Program-made: the position numbers and the translations under genes
Assembly: GCF_014839805.1 (NCBI RefSeq)
Contig: NC_051126.1
Location: forward strand, 4,286,609-4,350,608
From: Manduca sexta
Taxonomy: Eukaryota; Arthropoda; Insecta; Lepidoptera; Sphingidae
Length of the DNA: 64,000 nt
Direction of reading: 5' to 3'
Part shown: piece after piece, positions 49,450 to 62,100 of the stretch
How positions within the stretch are numbered: the stretch's first letter is position 1
How the letters are laid out: every line of letters begins with the position of its first letter
Notes under the pieces: model-generated
What the model was told of the DNA's origin: nothing
The model's input: only the letters and a program-made list of their open reading frames with translations
The model's database searches: none

Positions 49450-51620
49450 TCAAGGCCAACCAAAGTTAATCCCTGCCAGTTGGTAGAACTTTTCATTGTA
49501 GGGCCTATAGAAATCTCTCAACTGTTCTATAGTTTTTGGGTCTATATGTGGGTGACTCCTGCCTTTTGTTTTCCCCAGGCAGTGTGGAGTAGATCTGCTT
49601 TCCGATTTCAGAAGGCATGGAAAACCTTTTGTCGAGTTAAAGTAGAAGTGCTTTTCCGTTATCACCTTTTTAAGACCAAGGAACTCCTGAAAACCACAAA
49701 AGTGTTTGAGAACCACAGATGTAGTTTTGTGAGACACTGTGGGTACAGTATAATAAGGAATAAAAGAATACCTGTCGCGTTTGTTTTTTAAAATGCAACC
49801 TATTTTGTTAATGGGTTGTTTATCATCAAAGCAAAAGATTCACCTGAACTTTAGCCATTTCGGCTGCGGGATCACTGATAAGTTGTTCCCCATTGATCAG
49901 CAGCAGACTTCGACGACGGAACCGACGTAACCATCTCCTCAATGGCCTCGCATACACCCCAAGCCTCACCGGCGCCCAGAGTGCGTCCACAGCAGTCTTG
50001 CCGTCCCACCCCGCCGATCTGTTAATCAGTACCAACTCCTCGAAACGCGGCAAAGAAGGTCTTTTACTAGAACGAAATTAATCACATGGTCAATTGACTG
50101 ATTAGGAAGAATGGGATTTTGTTTTCGTATATACACACTGCTTTATACTAATGAATACCGTTTCAAAAAAAAAAAAAAGAATGGTACCTATAAACAAAAA
50201 ACAAAAATATTTAATACATTTAAAAGAAAAATATCTGCCTGAAGCCACGGGGCTCGACGCATTTCGCCTGTCATGCCGCGCTATAGTTACGCCACTGGCG
50301 TATGCGCGCCTACGTAAACCACAATTTTGTTGTTATCTGACTATGTAATAAATATTTATTAAAATATCACCTTGCAGACTGCGTATAGTCACTTATGGCA
50401 CGCGTGACAGGATCACGGACAACAGCTAACAACTTCACGGAAGGGTTCATAGCATAAACTCTTCTTGGTGCAGATCGAGTCACCCAGTATGATGGGGTTT
50501 TTTCCATAGTGATCTGACCCTCCAATGTAGGTGGCATTCTCTCCCTAGAATTTGGAATAAGTTAAATTAATTTAAATTTCTGAGATGCCACATAAATAAA
50601 TAAAAAAAATGGTTAAACAATTTAAAACTTACCTATACCATTCAAAGCCTTTATGGTAAAATTTATCAAAGAAATGCACTTCTGAACCTGCAGCTCTAAC
50701 ATCAGGATGAAGTCTGAAAATTATGTAATATACTTTTTCTTTACAATACTGTTATTTCATATTTTAAATTTATTAATAACAAGGTCCCTTTTTGAATAAA
50801 TTATACATTTAGTGTAATTATAAAGTCTGAGAAAATGTTTTGTTAAAAAAAAATAGCTTATTTTTTTTGTAATAAATCTATCTTTTTTTAATGTAAATTT
50901 TATTATTTCGCTATAACCAAATAACTTACCTTAAAAATTCCAACAGTGCTCTAGTTCCACATTTTTTAACGCCAATGATGAGTGCGTCCGGTAATCTCTT
51001 AACTGACACAGAGTTACGTTTCAGTCTCATATACTTGTCCTCTTCTAAGTTAAACCCAAGGAGGGAAGCCAAACGAAAAGTAGCACTCTTGTATTTTGAT
51101 ATGTGATTTTTTAAATATACATATTTTAGAGAAAACTAGAAAAAAGAATATTCATAATAACATATTTTAATTTCTCTTGCCAAATTAATTCCACTCTAGT
51201 ATAATTATTAGGAACAATTTATTGTTCTAAACTCAGAATATCAGATTTTTTTATAATGTAAGTACTTAAAAGTCTTTCTATATATTCAACTGTTATTATA
51301 ACAAAATTAAAGAGGTTTAATAATTAACTCTACCAATAACAAATATTTGGGTTGGTTTATAAAGGTATGCTACTTGTAGTCTATAATACAGGCTAAATGT
51401 ATACAAGAAATAAATACATGTATATAATATTTTTTTAAACATTATTTAAAACCATACCAAATATATTCATGGTAAAATGTTCGCACTAAATGTAACAAAT
51501 TATACTCACCCTCGTTTCGTCAACTAAACAGGTATTCAGTGCATATAATGAATATAATAGAAATAATAATATGAAATATATAAACATAGTTCGCTTCGAG
51601 AGCACTGGAACCCATTTCAT
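49450..51620 (-). CDS. Hs3st-B: Heparan sulfate glucosamine 3-O-sulfotransferase, HS3ST3/Hs3st-B type, six exons, complete
   Basis: Transfers sulfate from PAPS to the 3-OH of glucosamine in heparan sulfate, in the Golgi. Exons in gene order are 51620-51510, 51135-50930, 50713-50633, 50544-50371, 50066-49844 and 49686-49450. All borders are GT/AG with matching phases, giving 343 residues, a usual length. Residues 11-29 ([19 protein letters not shown]) form a type II membrane anchor. The PAPS 5'-phosphosulfate loop is [13 protein letters not shown] (92-104). SEVHFFD (116-122) carries the expected catalytic Glu117. The 3'-phosphate site is [15 protein letters not shown] (174-188). [13 protein letters not shown] (277-289) and [12 protein letters not shown] (300-311) include the two cysteines of the conserved disulfide. 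EKTPSYWVT and [12 protein letters not shown] favour the HS3ST3/B subtype over HS3ST1/5. Oddity: Cys96 replaces the usual Gly of KKGGT. Confidence 0.93.
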
Positions 51621-52253
51621 TTCTGTTTTGATTCATTTGAAGTATTTATTAATTGTGCTCGCAGAGTTTCACCACACTTACGCAATTTAAATTTGAGAAA
51701 ACTAGTTATTCATTTGAAATCCTTCGAACTAATTATTTGGAGAAAATAATTGAACATTTTCTTCATTGGAATGTTAAATTATTGTTGATATAAATGTAAT
51801 GTTTATCAATTTCACAGTCGTAAAACGATAATCGATGAATGAAATTTTCCGGGAAAACTATGTGACAGTTTACAGATTACTTAAATGTTGGTAGAAAGAA
51901 AATTTTCCCAAGTTAGGGTTGTCAAACACTTTCAAGTTTTTTTATTTATAAATCAGTAGAGGGCCTTATTATAAGATTAAACAAGCAAGTGATCAGTTAG
52001 TATTATTGTTTCGTCTCGTTATTATAAACCTCTGCCAATATAGCTCCCCTAATTATTTATTAAATTCATTAAATTCTTATCATTTTTTTATTTAGGGTAT
52101 TTCATAGTTTCAGTTTGTTGAGAAACCATAGATTATGAACACGCGTAGAGTAAAAAATACCAACATAACAACGCAGCAAAACACTTTGACAGCCGCAAGA
52201 AAATATAAAGAAATTTGATCGCGTTGAACTTTGAAGCCGTGAAATAAATTAAA
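51621..52253. promoter_or_regulatory. Shared upstream region of the divergent sulfotransferase and INO80F-like genes
   Basis: The 633 bp between the two start codons must hold both promoters unless 5' exons lie further off. It is AT-rich, with GATAATCGATGA at about 51828 resembling a DRE-like site and no evident TATA box at a fitting distance from either gene. Function is inferred from position only. Confidence 0.5.
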
Positions 52254-53371
52254 ATGACAGTCCAACAGCTCAACTCTAATATTTCTGACGACTCTGATGA
52301 TATGGTTAGTTTACCATCTGAGGAGGAGATTTATAGGCGAAAATATCAGTTGTTATTGGAACGATGTGAAGTATTGCAACAGGATAACGAAAGAATCATA
52401 AATAGGTTTGTGTTGAGACGCGATATTGGTGCTATTTTATGTGTTTTGTGTGTGATGTGCACTCGTGTTGTTCCAGAATACACGAGGTGAAGAGGATATC
52501 CAAACGATATCGTAAAGATATCAGGTTACTGGCAGCTCGATTGGACAGACATGGTGATCCTTTCCGAACAGTCGCTCTGGAGATAGAAACGAAGTCTGAT
52601 GTGAATACCAGGCCAAGCCGCCCTAGTGTTAAGACACAGCCAGTTAAACAGGAAAAACAAAATGCTACCACAAAAAAAGCTGCCTCAAAGAGAAAGAGTA
52701 AAGCTGACAAGGTAAAATCTTCCAAAGGATATTTTAACTTCTCTTGTAGATCAGTTATTTGGTATGTAAGTTTTAGTGTTGTTTTACAATGATTACAATT
52801 GTTTTTAGGGCTATATTTTAACATTTAATTTTTGTTCAAAACTGCAACACATGAAATCTGTGTCAAATATGAAGCATCTTACACTCACAAGAGAATTCCT
52901 TCTATTTTCCTTTATTCCAATATGTTAACTTAGCAATGTTTTACAGCCTGAAAAGGACCCCAATGCACCCAAGAAGCCATGTAATGCATTTTTCCAATTC
53001 TGCCAAGAGCAAAGGCCATTGGTAGTAGCAGAGTCAAATTCAGACACAGGTGCCGAACCATCTAAGCAGGAAGTCACAAGGCAGTTAGCTTCAAGATGGA
53101 GGGCACTAAGCAGTGATGAGAAGAGGGTATGTGTTGTAAACAATAATTACATTAACCAGCAAGATAAAATAATTGCATGATTTGTAGCTGAAGTAAAATT
53201 ATGTTTGTCATCAACCATAAGTTATGTTTCTGTAGACAAAGAACAATGCTTTTTTACTGAACTCTACTTATATCAACTGATTTGTATTTTCAGGTATATG
53301 TGGCTATGTTTGAGAGATCAAAGGAGAAATATGTAGAGCAGATGTCAGCATACATTAAAAAGGAGCAATGA
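52254..53371 (+). CDS. INO80F: TFPT/INO80F-like protein with a C-terminal HMG box (Nhp10-like), four exons, complete
   Basis: Probable nuclear subunit of the INO80 chromatin remodeller. Exons 52254-52405, 52477-52711, 52947-53126 and 53294-53371 join in phase to 214 residues. Residues 28-88 (RKYQLLLERCEVLQQDNERI, INRIHEVKRISKRYRKDIRL, LAARLDRHGDPFR) match the core of human TFPT, which I recall has KYQ..RCREIEQ.NERVLNRLHQVQRITRR.....LMRVLD. Residues 90-129 are a Lys-rich linker. Residues 130-212 are an HMG box: PEKDPNAPKKPCNAFFQFCQ, then RQLASRWRALSSDEKRVYVA, MFERSKEKY. The box has an insert of about 10 residues (SNSDTGAEPS) before helix 2. The first residues (ISDDSDDMVSLPSEEE) are acidic. Vertebrate TFPT lacks an HMG box, whereas fungal Nhp10 has one. 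AATAAA lies at 53578-53583. Confidence 0.88.
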
Positions 53372-53721
53372 CAGTCATCAGACAACACTAGCTCTTAAGT
53401 TCTCTTGTGATAGTCAGCTTTAAAATTAGGATACTGTTCAAACTAATTATAAGTATTTTTATTGATACATGTTTTTAATTTATATATATTTTGTAAATAT
53501 TGTGAAAATATTTCCAACCAATGATGTTCTGAGTATTACCAATGTGCCCCAATTTTCATACAAACAGGACTAGAATGAATAAAAATTAATTTTATACATT
53601 ACATTATTTTAATAACATAACAATATAAGAAACTAAAATAATATTATACAAATCCACATTACACAATACACCAATATAACTGAAAGATTGATGAATCTAT
53701 TGCATAGACAATAGACTATTT
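53372..53721. other. Convergent intergenic region between INO80F-like and HAGH genes
   Basis: The 350 bp between two stop codons that face each other contains the 3' ends of both mRNAs. An AATAAA at 53578-53583 serves the plus-strand gene. For the minus strand, a TTTATT (AATAAA on minus) is seen only at about 53458, inside the other gene's 3' region, so the two 3' untranslated regions may overlap. Confidence 0.5.
53578..53583 (+). terminator. Candidate polyadenylation signal AATAAA of the INO80F-like gene
   Basis: First canonical AATAAA after the stop at 53371, about 207 bp downstream, in the context GAATGAATAAAAATTAAT. No downstream GU-rich element is obvious. Confidence 0.45.
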
Positions 53722-55681
53722 TTAACCCTTAAAATGGTCTTTCTCAAGGCGGATGGCTTTCATTGCCTCTATGGGGTCTTGTTTACCAGCATGTTTTTGT
53801 ACAGACGGTTCAGTTACTCTCATAAATGGGTTATATAACTTTTCCTCAGCAATAGTTGAAGGCACCTGTAATGAATTCAAAAATATCATTATTTCATTTT
53901 ATAATATGAAGTTCATAACAAATTGCACATAAAAGTGGTCATTAATTGTTTTTGAGGCTATTAAAAAGCAGTTATCTCAAACTCATATGGTCTAATTTTA
54001 ATTTTGAGACTCCATGACTACTTTGAAACTAAGATATTATACCCAATATCAGCAATTAACATACTGTAGGCTTTCCATCTTCTCGTTGCTGTTTCGACCA
54101 AGCAATCTTCTTATGGACCTCTTCATTATGTGGTTCCACATGGGAAGCAAATTTTAAGTTCTGTAAAGAGTATTCATGGCCACAAAACACATTGGTATGA
54201 TCCGGAAGTTTGCTCAGAATGGTGATGAGAGCTTTGTACATTTGATCAGCAGTACCTTCAAAGAACCTGCCACATCCACCTAAGAACAATGTGTCTCCTG
54301 AAAATGTAGAATAAAAAATATACTAATTAATTAACGCTACTAATTGAGTACATTTCTTAAAACTATTCATTATTACATTTTGTAATTGCACAAATTTACT
54401 GACAAATTCGTTACATTGTTATAGTTGATTAATAATATATATTTTTTTAAATTTTGGACAAGTAATAACCTGTAAATACAGCAGGTTCACTGCCTTCTTC
54501 TGGAGCAGTGACAAAGTAACAGATATGTCCAGATGTGTGACATGGTGTAAACAGACACTGTATGTTAAGGTTTCCCACGTTAAACTTGTAGTTGTGCTGA
54601 ACTTTTTGTGTGAGGGCACCGATCCTGTCATCACCTCCATATACTTGCAGACCTGGGTGCTGTTTGACAAGGTCTTCATTACCACCTGCATGGTCCCTGT
54701 AAATTTAAATGAAGTTAAGTCTTAACCTTATACAAATTTACCAACTAGATACATCATTTGAGTCAATCTATACTAGACCTACAATCATTTCATATATTAT
54801 AATCTACTTGATAGTCATATTTGCCTTTTATATCTGGAATCAAAAAGGTGTGTATTTATTGTAAATACAGAATGCTTCATAATTAACAGATTTTCAGACA
54901 CAACATGCATTTTAGAATAAACCCACTATTATATATAATTATGCTATTTTCTAATTTAAAAAACTTTTCTCATGGTATGCTCATTAGAATAAGTATAAAG
55001 TCAATTACCAGTGGTGGTGTGTAGTTAGTACAGTGGTCAATTTAACTCCTTGCTTTTGAACTGCTTCAAGAACAGTTTTAGGCTCAACGGGATCGACAAT
55101 GGCAGCTTCATTTGTAGCTTTGTCCACAATCAAGTACATGTAATTGTCTTGAAGTGCTGGCAATATTTTAACATCCATGTTTTTGTATATAAAGTGTTCT
55201 TGACTGCTATGAGCACCCCGTTGGTTGCGAATAAGCGCTTTGAAAAATAAAATTACATTTTTACCTTTTTTTGAAAAATGATAATTTATCTATATGTAAA
55301 CACAACCATCTTATAAGATAGGTACCAGCTGTTGTTCACCACAGCGGCAACGAGAACGTGTTGTTCTTCAACAAAATGCTATTGCGAACTTTTCCCAGAT
55401 GAAAAATTATTACTAGGCCCTTAATAGTATAACACGCCAACCCAAAGGTTACTTTAAATTTGTGACCGATTTTCAACTTCCTTTCAAATTGCAAAATATT
55501 CATAAACCTTCGGGTTTATGTTCCAAAAATAGGAAGAATTCATGTGTAAAATTATTTACGGTAACATAAAATTATCAACAGTGTACAAGCTTCGATAAAA
55601 CAAAAACATACCTTGAAAATAGAGTTTGGTAATTTGTTGCGACAGCCCAAACGGCAATGAATTAACGATTCTAGCGAGCAT
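53722..55681 (-). CDS. HAGH: Hydroxyacylglutathione hydrolase (glyoxalase II), five exons, complete
   Basis: Hydrolyses S-lactoylglutathione to lactate and glutathione, the second step of methylglyoxal detoxification. Exons in gene order are 55681-55612, 55237-55009, 54696-54470, 54297-54065 and 53865-53722. All are GT/AG with matching phases and give 300 residues, close to the long human form. Metallo-beta-lactamase fold: THHHWDHAGG (96-105) supplies His97, His99, Asp101 and His102; CHTSGH gives His153; GDTLF gives the bridging Asp177; CGHEY gives His216. Substrate-site and C-terminal landmarks are CGRFFEGTA (184-192) and [11 protein letters not shown]. The first 43 residues ([20 protein letters not shown]...) are basic and amphipathic like a mitochondrial presequence. 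Met44 ([17 protein letters not shown]) aligns with the cytosolic start of the human enzyme. Confidence 0.96.
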
Positions 55682-56190
55682 TGAACAAAATAAATAAGTT
55701 CTAAGTAAAAAGAAAATGTTACAAGTGTTAAGTAATTCTATCTGTGCGTTTTATCAGTACAAACACATTATTTATTGCTATTGATAACGAAGATATAAAA
55801 AAAACAACAAAGTACCTATTCGATTTTCTTCTTTTAACTCTACAAATTATTATTTTAACTGATTTTTTGACAGCCGGGTTTCGGAATAAGGTTTTCCAAT
55901 GCTCTATAATTCGTAAAAAAAGTAGGTATGTAGGTAATATAAATATTTTTATTATCATTCATCTCTGGAAATTGTATGTTCCGTGTCCTTACTGAAATAA
56001 ATATATATTTCAAGCATTACCTATGACTTCTTTCTAAACATCCTTATTTTAGTAGTGTTTACGTACGTCAAAAAAGTATATTACAGAAACGTCAAAAAAG
56101 TCATGTGTAAGTTTGCATGTGGGTTTATTTACTATTTTGATGTGATGAAAAAAGTTATTTTTTAATCATTTAAAGATTTAATATAGCAAA
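55682..56190. promoter_or_regulatory. Shared upstream region of divergent HAGH and UTP20
   Basis: The 509 bp between start codons must contain both promoters. A 13-bp perfect direct repeat ACGTCAAAAAAGT occurs at 56065-56077 and 56089-56101, 90-126 bp upstream of the UTP20 ATG. Each copy begins with the CRE-like half ACGTCA, and ACGTACGTCA precedes the first. No TATA box is obvious. Confidence 0.5.
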
Positions 56191-59100
56191 ATGAAGAGTA
56201 AACCTGTAAAACACAAGTCTACCAACACTTTTCGGGTGAGTAATAACAGCAGGGGCTTAGGTACTGCTGTATCACCCGTATCTGTGGTACTGGGTCCCCG
56301 ATCTTCAGATGCTCCTCTTGGCCCATAAATACTTTTAAATAAGCGGGGGCACTAAAATTCACACTGCCCAAAATGGGCCCTTATGAAATATGAAATAGAG
56401 TCCCTTTGCATATCCACTGAGTAAAAGAGATTTTAGTTTCGTATAATTTAAGGTTAGATTCGTATTTTTCTTATATTTTAATCTGGGTAATAGATAAACT
56501 CCAAACAAAATATGTATTACATCGACACGTTACCCCACACCCTGGAGTGTTATAATGATCGTAATAGATATAGTATCATCAAAGATTGAGTTACTTATCT
56601 TTTGCTCCACATCATGTTATAAATAGTCGTATGTAATAAGATTTCTCATAAAAACTTTTTATCCTTTATAATAACAAAATCGTAAACAATGAAATTATTC
56701 CTTTAATACAGCTTCATTGAATAAAATAAATACAAACTAATTCTCACATATAAGCACAAAAATATATTTACAAGGTAAGAATATATTGTTATTTTACAGT
56801 TTGTACCTTTTGCGGAACGGATAAATTCCATAGACATCCGCCATGCAGCTTTCTACCACATTGAGCATGCAAACACAGAACACCCACAGGAGAATGTAAC
56901 ACACTTCCACCTAACTATACGGAAATGGTACGCACTCAACTTGACAGAAAACTTCAAGAAGTTTAGGCGTGAAGTATTTGGTATTGTGACTGTGCCTTAC
57001 CTGGTGCATAAGAAAGATATAGTTCTTGAAATATTGGAGAGATATTTGAAATTGGAGGATCAGTTGTGCTTACAACCTTTATTGGAGTAAGTGTTATTAT
57101 GATAATGATGAAACATGTAACTAAACTAATTATACACAGTAATTATATGTAAACAATTTGCTGTAAATATTAAGGTTGTTTAAACACACATAAATAATGA
57201 AATTATATTTTTAATGGTAGTATTAACTATGAATTAAGTTTTTTTCAGAATTTTGGTAGCAGTAGCAAAAGATTTGCGTGAAGACTTTTATCCCTATTTT
57301 CCTAAATTTCTTGATATACTCATATCATTGTTAAACACAAAAGATGCCGAAAGATTAGAATGGACATTACTTTGCCTTGCATTCTTGTTCAAAATCCTGA
57401 AACCACATTTAAAGAAAGATTTAGCTGTTGTTTTAAAAAGGATTATACCTTTATTGAGTGAAAGTCATCCACAATACATAAACAACTTTGCTGCAGAGAG
57501 CTTTGCATTTGTTGCCCGTGATGTAAGAGATAAGAATAAATTTATCTCACTGGTGCTCAATTACTTACAAGACAATGAAGATGTGAGTGTGTTTTTGTTT
57601 ATTTTTCCAGTAGTATAAGCTCTTTCTGGGTAAATTATTTTTTTTACTATTTCACAATAAAAAATAGTTATCATCGCAAGCATTACGATGGATTATTTCA
57701 AAGTATTTTTACAACTCGAATATATATTTTTGTTTTTAGGCTATAACAGGATGTGGTCATCTAATGTTCGAAATACTTAGGGGAGTGACTGGCAAATTCC
57801 ATAGTTGCATAGAAACTTTTCTGCCCCTACTCCTTCAAAATTTTAAACAAAAGAAGGAACATCAAGAGCTGCTATTCAAAGTACTGACACAAACAGTAGA
57901 AGACAGTTTACAGACCATTTCACATAAAGAGTTTGGTGTATTCTGGAATAATGTGACGAAATACACTGAAGAAATCCTAAAGGATGATGATGGTGAAAGT
58001 AATGGTTTGGAATATGTTCTAAGACTTGCAGGTCAAGTCATTGAACATCAAAGAGGCAAATACTTAGCAAATCCGCCACAGTTCGTGCTTTTGTTGGTAA
58101 AAGTAATATGTGAACAGTCATCAGAGAGTGTTCTCGAAGTTTGTTCGCAGATTGGTGCTGTTTTACTCTTATCTCCTAATTTGTCCCTTTCTCAGGAGCA
58201 TGCTGGAATTATTGTCAAAGTACTATTGCCTTTACCATTCCCAAACATTTTGATAAACTTTGTGCAAAATGTAATAGATTACTCCCAGTTTGATATGCAC
58301 ATATTGCCTGCATTTGTAAAGTATGTAATTCAATCAGGATTTGATAATGAAGCAATATGTACTCTAAGCAAAATATGTTTGAGAAAGTCACCTCTTTCTA
58401 TGAATGGTATCAAATTGTTTGAATGGGTGAAATATCCTATCGATTTTGGTAAAAATTTACCTGATTTTATGGAACATTTTCAATTAGTTGTTAATGAAGA
58501 CATTGAAAATATTGTCGAGAATCCTGTAAAACTGGCAAATGTGTTATTCTGTTTGCCTCATGTAGAAAAGGTAGATGTTGATTACTGCATTACTGAACTG
58601 AGTAATCTGATGTCGAAACTGCTGAAAGTATTGAAAAGCTACAATCTTGAAAATCAAACTGAGGAAAACAAGTATCATTGTGAGACGAACGCGCTATCTC
58701 GATGCGCCAGAAAAGTCTTCTTTATATTAGCAAATGCAATGGAAAGCGCAATTCACATATCGAACTGCAAGAAATTGAGTCAGATTTGTGACATTGACAT
58801 ACTCTTGCCGACAATTCTCCCCTGTGCGGCGGATCCTAACTATTTATGCGCATTACATTTGCTTGATTTATATTTGACAGCATATGAGCAAGAAAATGGA
58901 TTAACTTTCCCATTCTTATCTTTAGTCGATTCTTATTTGAAGAACAACGTATCGTCGCCCTTTCATATCGTAAGTATCTAGTTATTCGAAAATGCTATTT
59001 TTCTCTATATTAAGTAAAATAAGTAATATGCCATATTTTTCAATTTTTAGGTACGTTTACTAACAACGCACATATACAAACTATTTGAAAATTTAAGCGA

Positions 59101-62100
59101 ATTCAACAAAATCGTAATTGTGGGCGGGGAAGAAGAAAGATTCTCCATTTTTAGTAGATGTTACGCTGTTGAATCAATGTCGCCGTCTATCCAAGAATAC
59201 AGAGCTCAGATAAATATGTTACAAAAGATGACATTCAACACAACACAGTATACACTTGCAAAGGACACGGAATTTCATCTTTTTCCTTTAAATTATATGC
59301 TTGGGGTTTTGTATGTTAATTTCAAACTATTGTGGGAGCCAGTATCTGAATTTGTAGCTGGTTTTGGTAATACTCTTACAGTTGATGAATTCTGGCCTAC
59401 TTTCCATACAGCTCTGCAAACTGCCTTTTTGAATGCAAAGAGAAATCTAAAGCGTTTTCAATTTGATAACGAAGTTGATACAGATTATGAGACGCTAAAA
59501 GATTTATATTCTGATTATAACAGTATTGCAGAAAGACCAGACTTATATAATTACCGAAACTTGCTATTAAAAGTGATGACAAATTGTATACAAGTCTGCG
59601 AAGCAAAGAATCGCGATGTTGTAATATTGTTTTTGAACTTCATCGACGAAGAGTATAGAAGGAACGATAATGCGAATGCTTTAAAAATAGATGTCGAGCT
59701 TCATGATAAAAAAATGGACGTAAATGAAGAAAATATTGAAGAAGATGCTGAAAATACCGAAGAAATGCTCGAATATGAAGAACCTAAAGATACAATTAAC
59801 GGAAAATTAGTATTTAAGACACTAATAAATGTAATGCAAGTATTAGCGCAATTTAAAAACCCTAGAGCGTTACATAAAGAACCAATATTTTGGGAACTTT
59901 ATATGGAGTTTTTAAAGCACAAAAATCCAGGCCTCCAAAAATTTGCACTGGATTGTGTTTTGAATTATAAGAACAAAAGTGTAACGCCATATAAAAGTAA
60001 TTTGTACAATTTAGTGGATGATAAAAAGTTTAAAGACGAACTGGCATTATTCAAAATAACAGAAGATGCTAAAAGTATACAACCAGAAGATAGAGAGCAT
60101 GTGGTGCCAATAATTTTAAGAATCTTGTATGGTAAAATGACATCGAAATTGGGAGCAGATAAAAAGGGCGGGGGTCAAACGCGACGATCTCTAGTCATGA
60201 GGTATTTAGCAGGATGTAATGAAAATGAACTCAAAATGTTCATAGAAATGGCCTTTTCACATTTCAAACAGTACATGACAATGAAACCTAAAGAAATATA
60301 CGACAATATTGTATCTAACTTAGATTTGAAATCGATTACAAGTCCAGGAAAATTACATAGTGTTTTAAATCTCTTCGAAGTAGTACGTGAATATTTTGGA
60401 GGATACATGAAAGAACAGTTACTATCGGAGTTATTTACGATATTCTTCGCAATTTGCTCAACTTTCGCTGCCGTGTTGAACCAAGGAGATAAAGTTCATG
60501 TTGGGTATATCAAAGTGATGAAAAATCTGCGGACAATTGCGCTCGGTATAACGAAGAAGCTTTTTGAGCAATTCGATAAATACCCTTGGAATAAAGATGA
60601 ACTGTACGTGGTTTTTGAAACGCTGTTGTGGCCGTTGATCCCAAAACTCCACATTGAAGGCATCCACAGCCCAACAGCTCTTCTGAAATTATTGAACACA
60701 TGGTGTCAAAATCCCAGATACTATATCCTACTGGTTACAAAATCAGAGAGGGATTCTATAAGTCCTTTACCAGCAATATTTAAGCTATTACTGGCTCCAA
60801 AAACTACACCTGGAGTTGTTAACATGATTCTAGACATGATTGAAAAACTATTAATGTTAACGGAAAGTGAAGAAGATAAAGAATTAACACCGATTGATTC
60901 TTTTTGTACTCTAGAAGTCGATAACCTTGAAGCATGCAATGTCAACAACATAAACTTTGGAAGTAAGATCTTGGAACCACACATTCCAAGTATACTGGAA
61001 GTCATGAAGAGAAGAATGGCGAACTCCGCTAAATCAAACACGGTCAATAAAAGAGATTTATTGATTCTATCCAGAGTTACGGAATTGGTTGCTAATCCTA
61101 AAATTTGTGACGAACTTTTGAATTTACTTCTACCAATTTTAGTTAAGAAAGTGTGTACGAATATGGCAGAGGAAAATATGGAACACGCTGTCAACACAAT
61201 CATAAACCTCTTGGGACACAGCTCAAACCCACAAGTTTATATAAAAAATATTGCAGTTCTATTCAATAAAATCAACCCTGTCGAGATTAGGAAGCTCCTT
61301 ATAAAATTGCTTACATCTATTGCCGATAATGCGCCATCTAATAAGGAAGTATTAATTAGAATGGCAAATGTTGTCACTGAAATGAATGCTTATAATAAAA
61401 GATGGATTGAACAGCCTGATTTTGATCGACGACTTGATGCATATAAGCAAATATACCAGCTTGTAGACAATGGTGAAATGGACGTTGATTTAACAATACT
61501 AATAGTGAACAATTGTTTTTATTTCATCCGTACCGAAAAAGATATTGGGTTGAGAGATAGTGCAGGACTGTGTTTGAAAAGAATCTTGCCAAAGTTGCTG
61601 ATGAAGTATCGGTCGGCAACAGATGGCCAATTTTTAGTTCGTGACACAGTTTTATCACTTATTTCCAATGGTATACGGGATGTTAAAAATGATTTACTGA
61701 AAAATGAATCTATAGCATTACTCGGAGAGTTGGCACGGGAGTGTCCTGATGCAGATGTAGTTCTATCAGATTTAGCTCATTTAACTAATAAACAAGATAT
61801 GGAGGTAGATTTCTTCGAAAACATGTGTCACTTGCAAATGCATCGCCGTGTTAGAGCGCTATTGAAGTTCTGCAAGGTTGCAAAGAAAATGTCGAAATGT
61901 CCATCACCAAGAACTTTAACTAATTTTATATTCCCACTTGCCTCCACATATCTCTGTGATGACAAATACACAGATAAGAATACTCTGATCGATGCTGCCA
62001 TAGATGTTGTATCTACGTGCTGTAGATTATTACCGTGGTATCACTACGAAGTCATACTTAAGTTATATTTGAACAAAATGCGTCACTCTACTGAACATCA

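Noticed and set aside
49414..49791. 125-codon plus-strand open frame
   Set aside because: It lies antisense to the last exon of the 3-O-sulfotransferase, whose protein match is unambiguous.
60721..61203. 160-codon minus-strand open frame
   Set aside because: It is antisense to UTP20 exon 5, a long continuous coding exon; the reverse frame has no protein resemblance.
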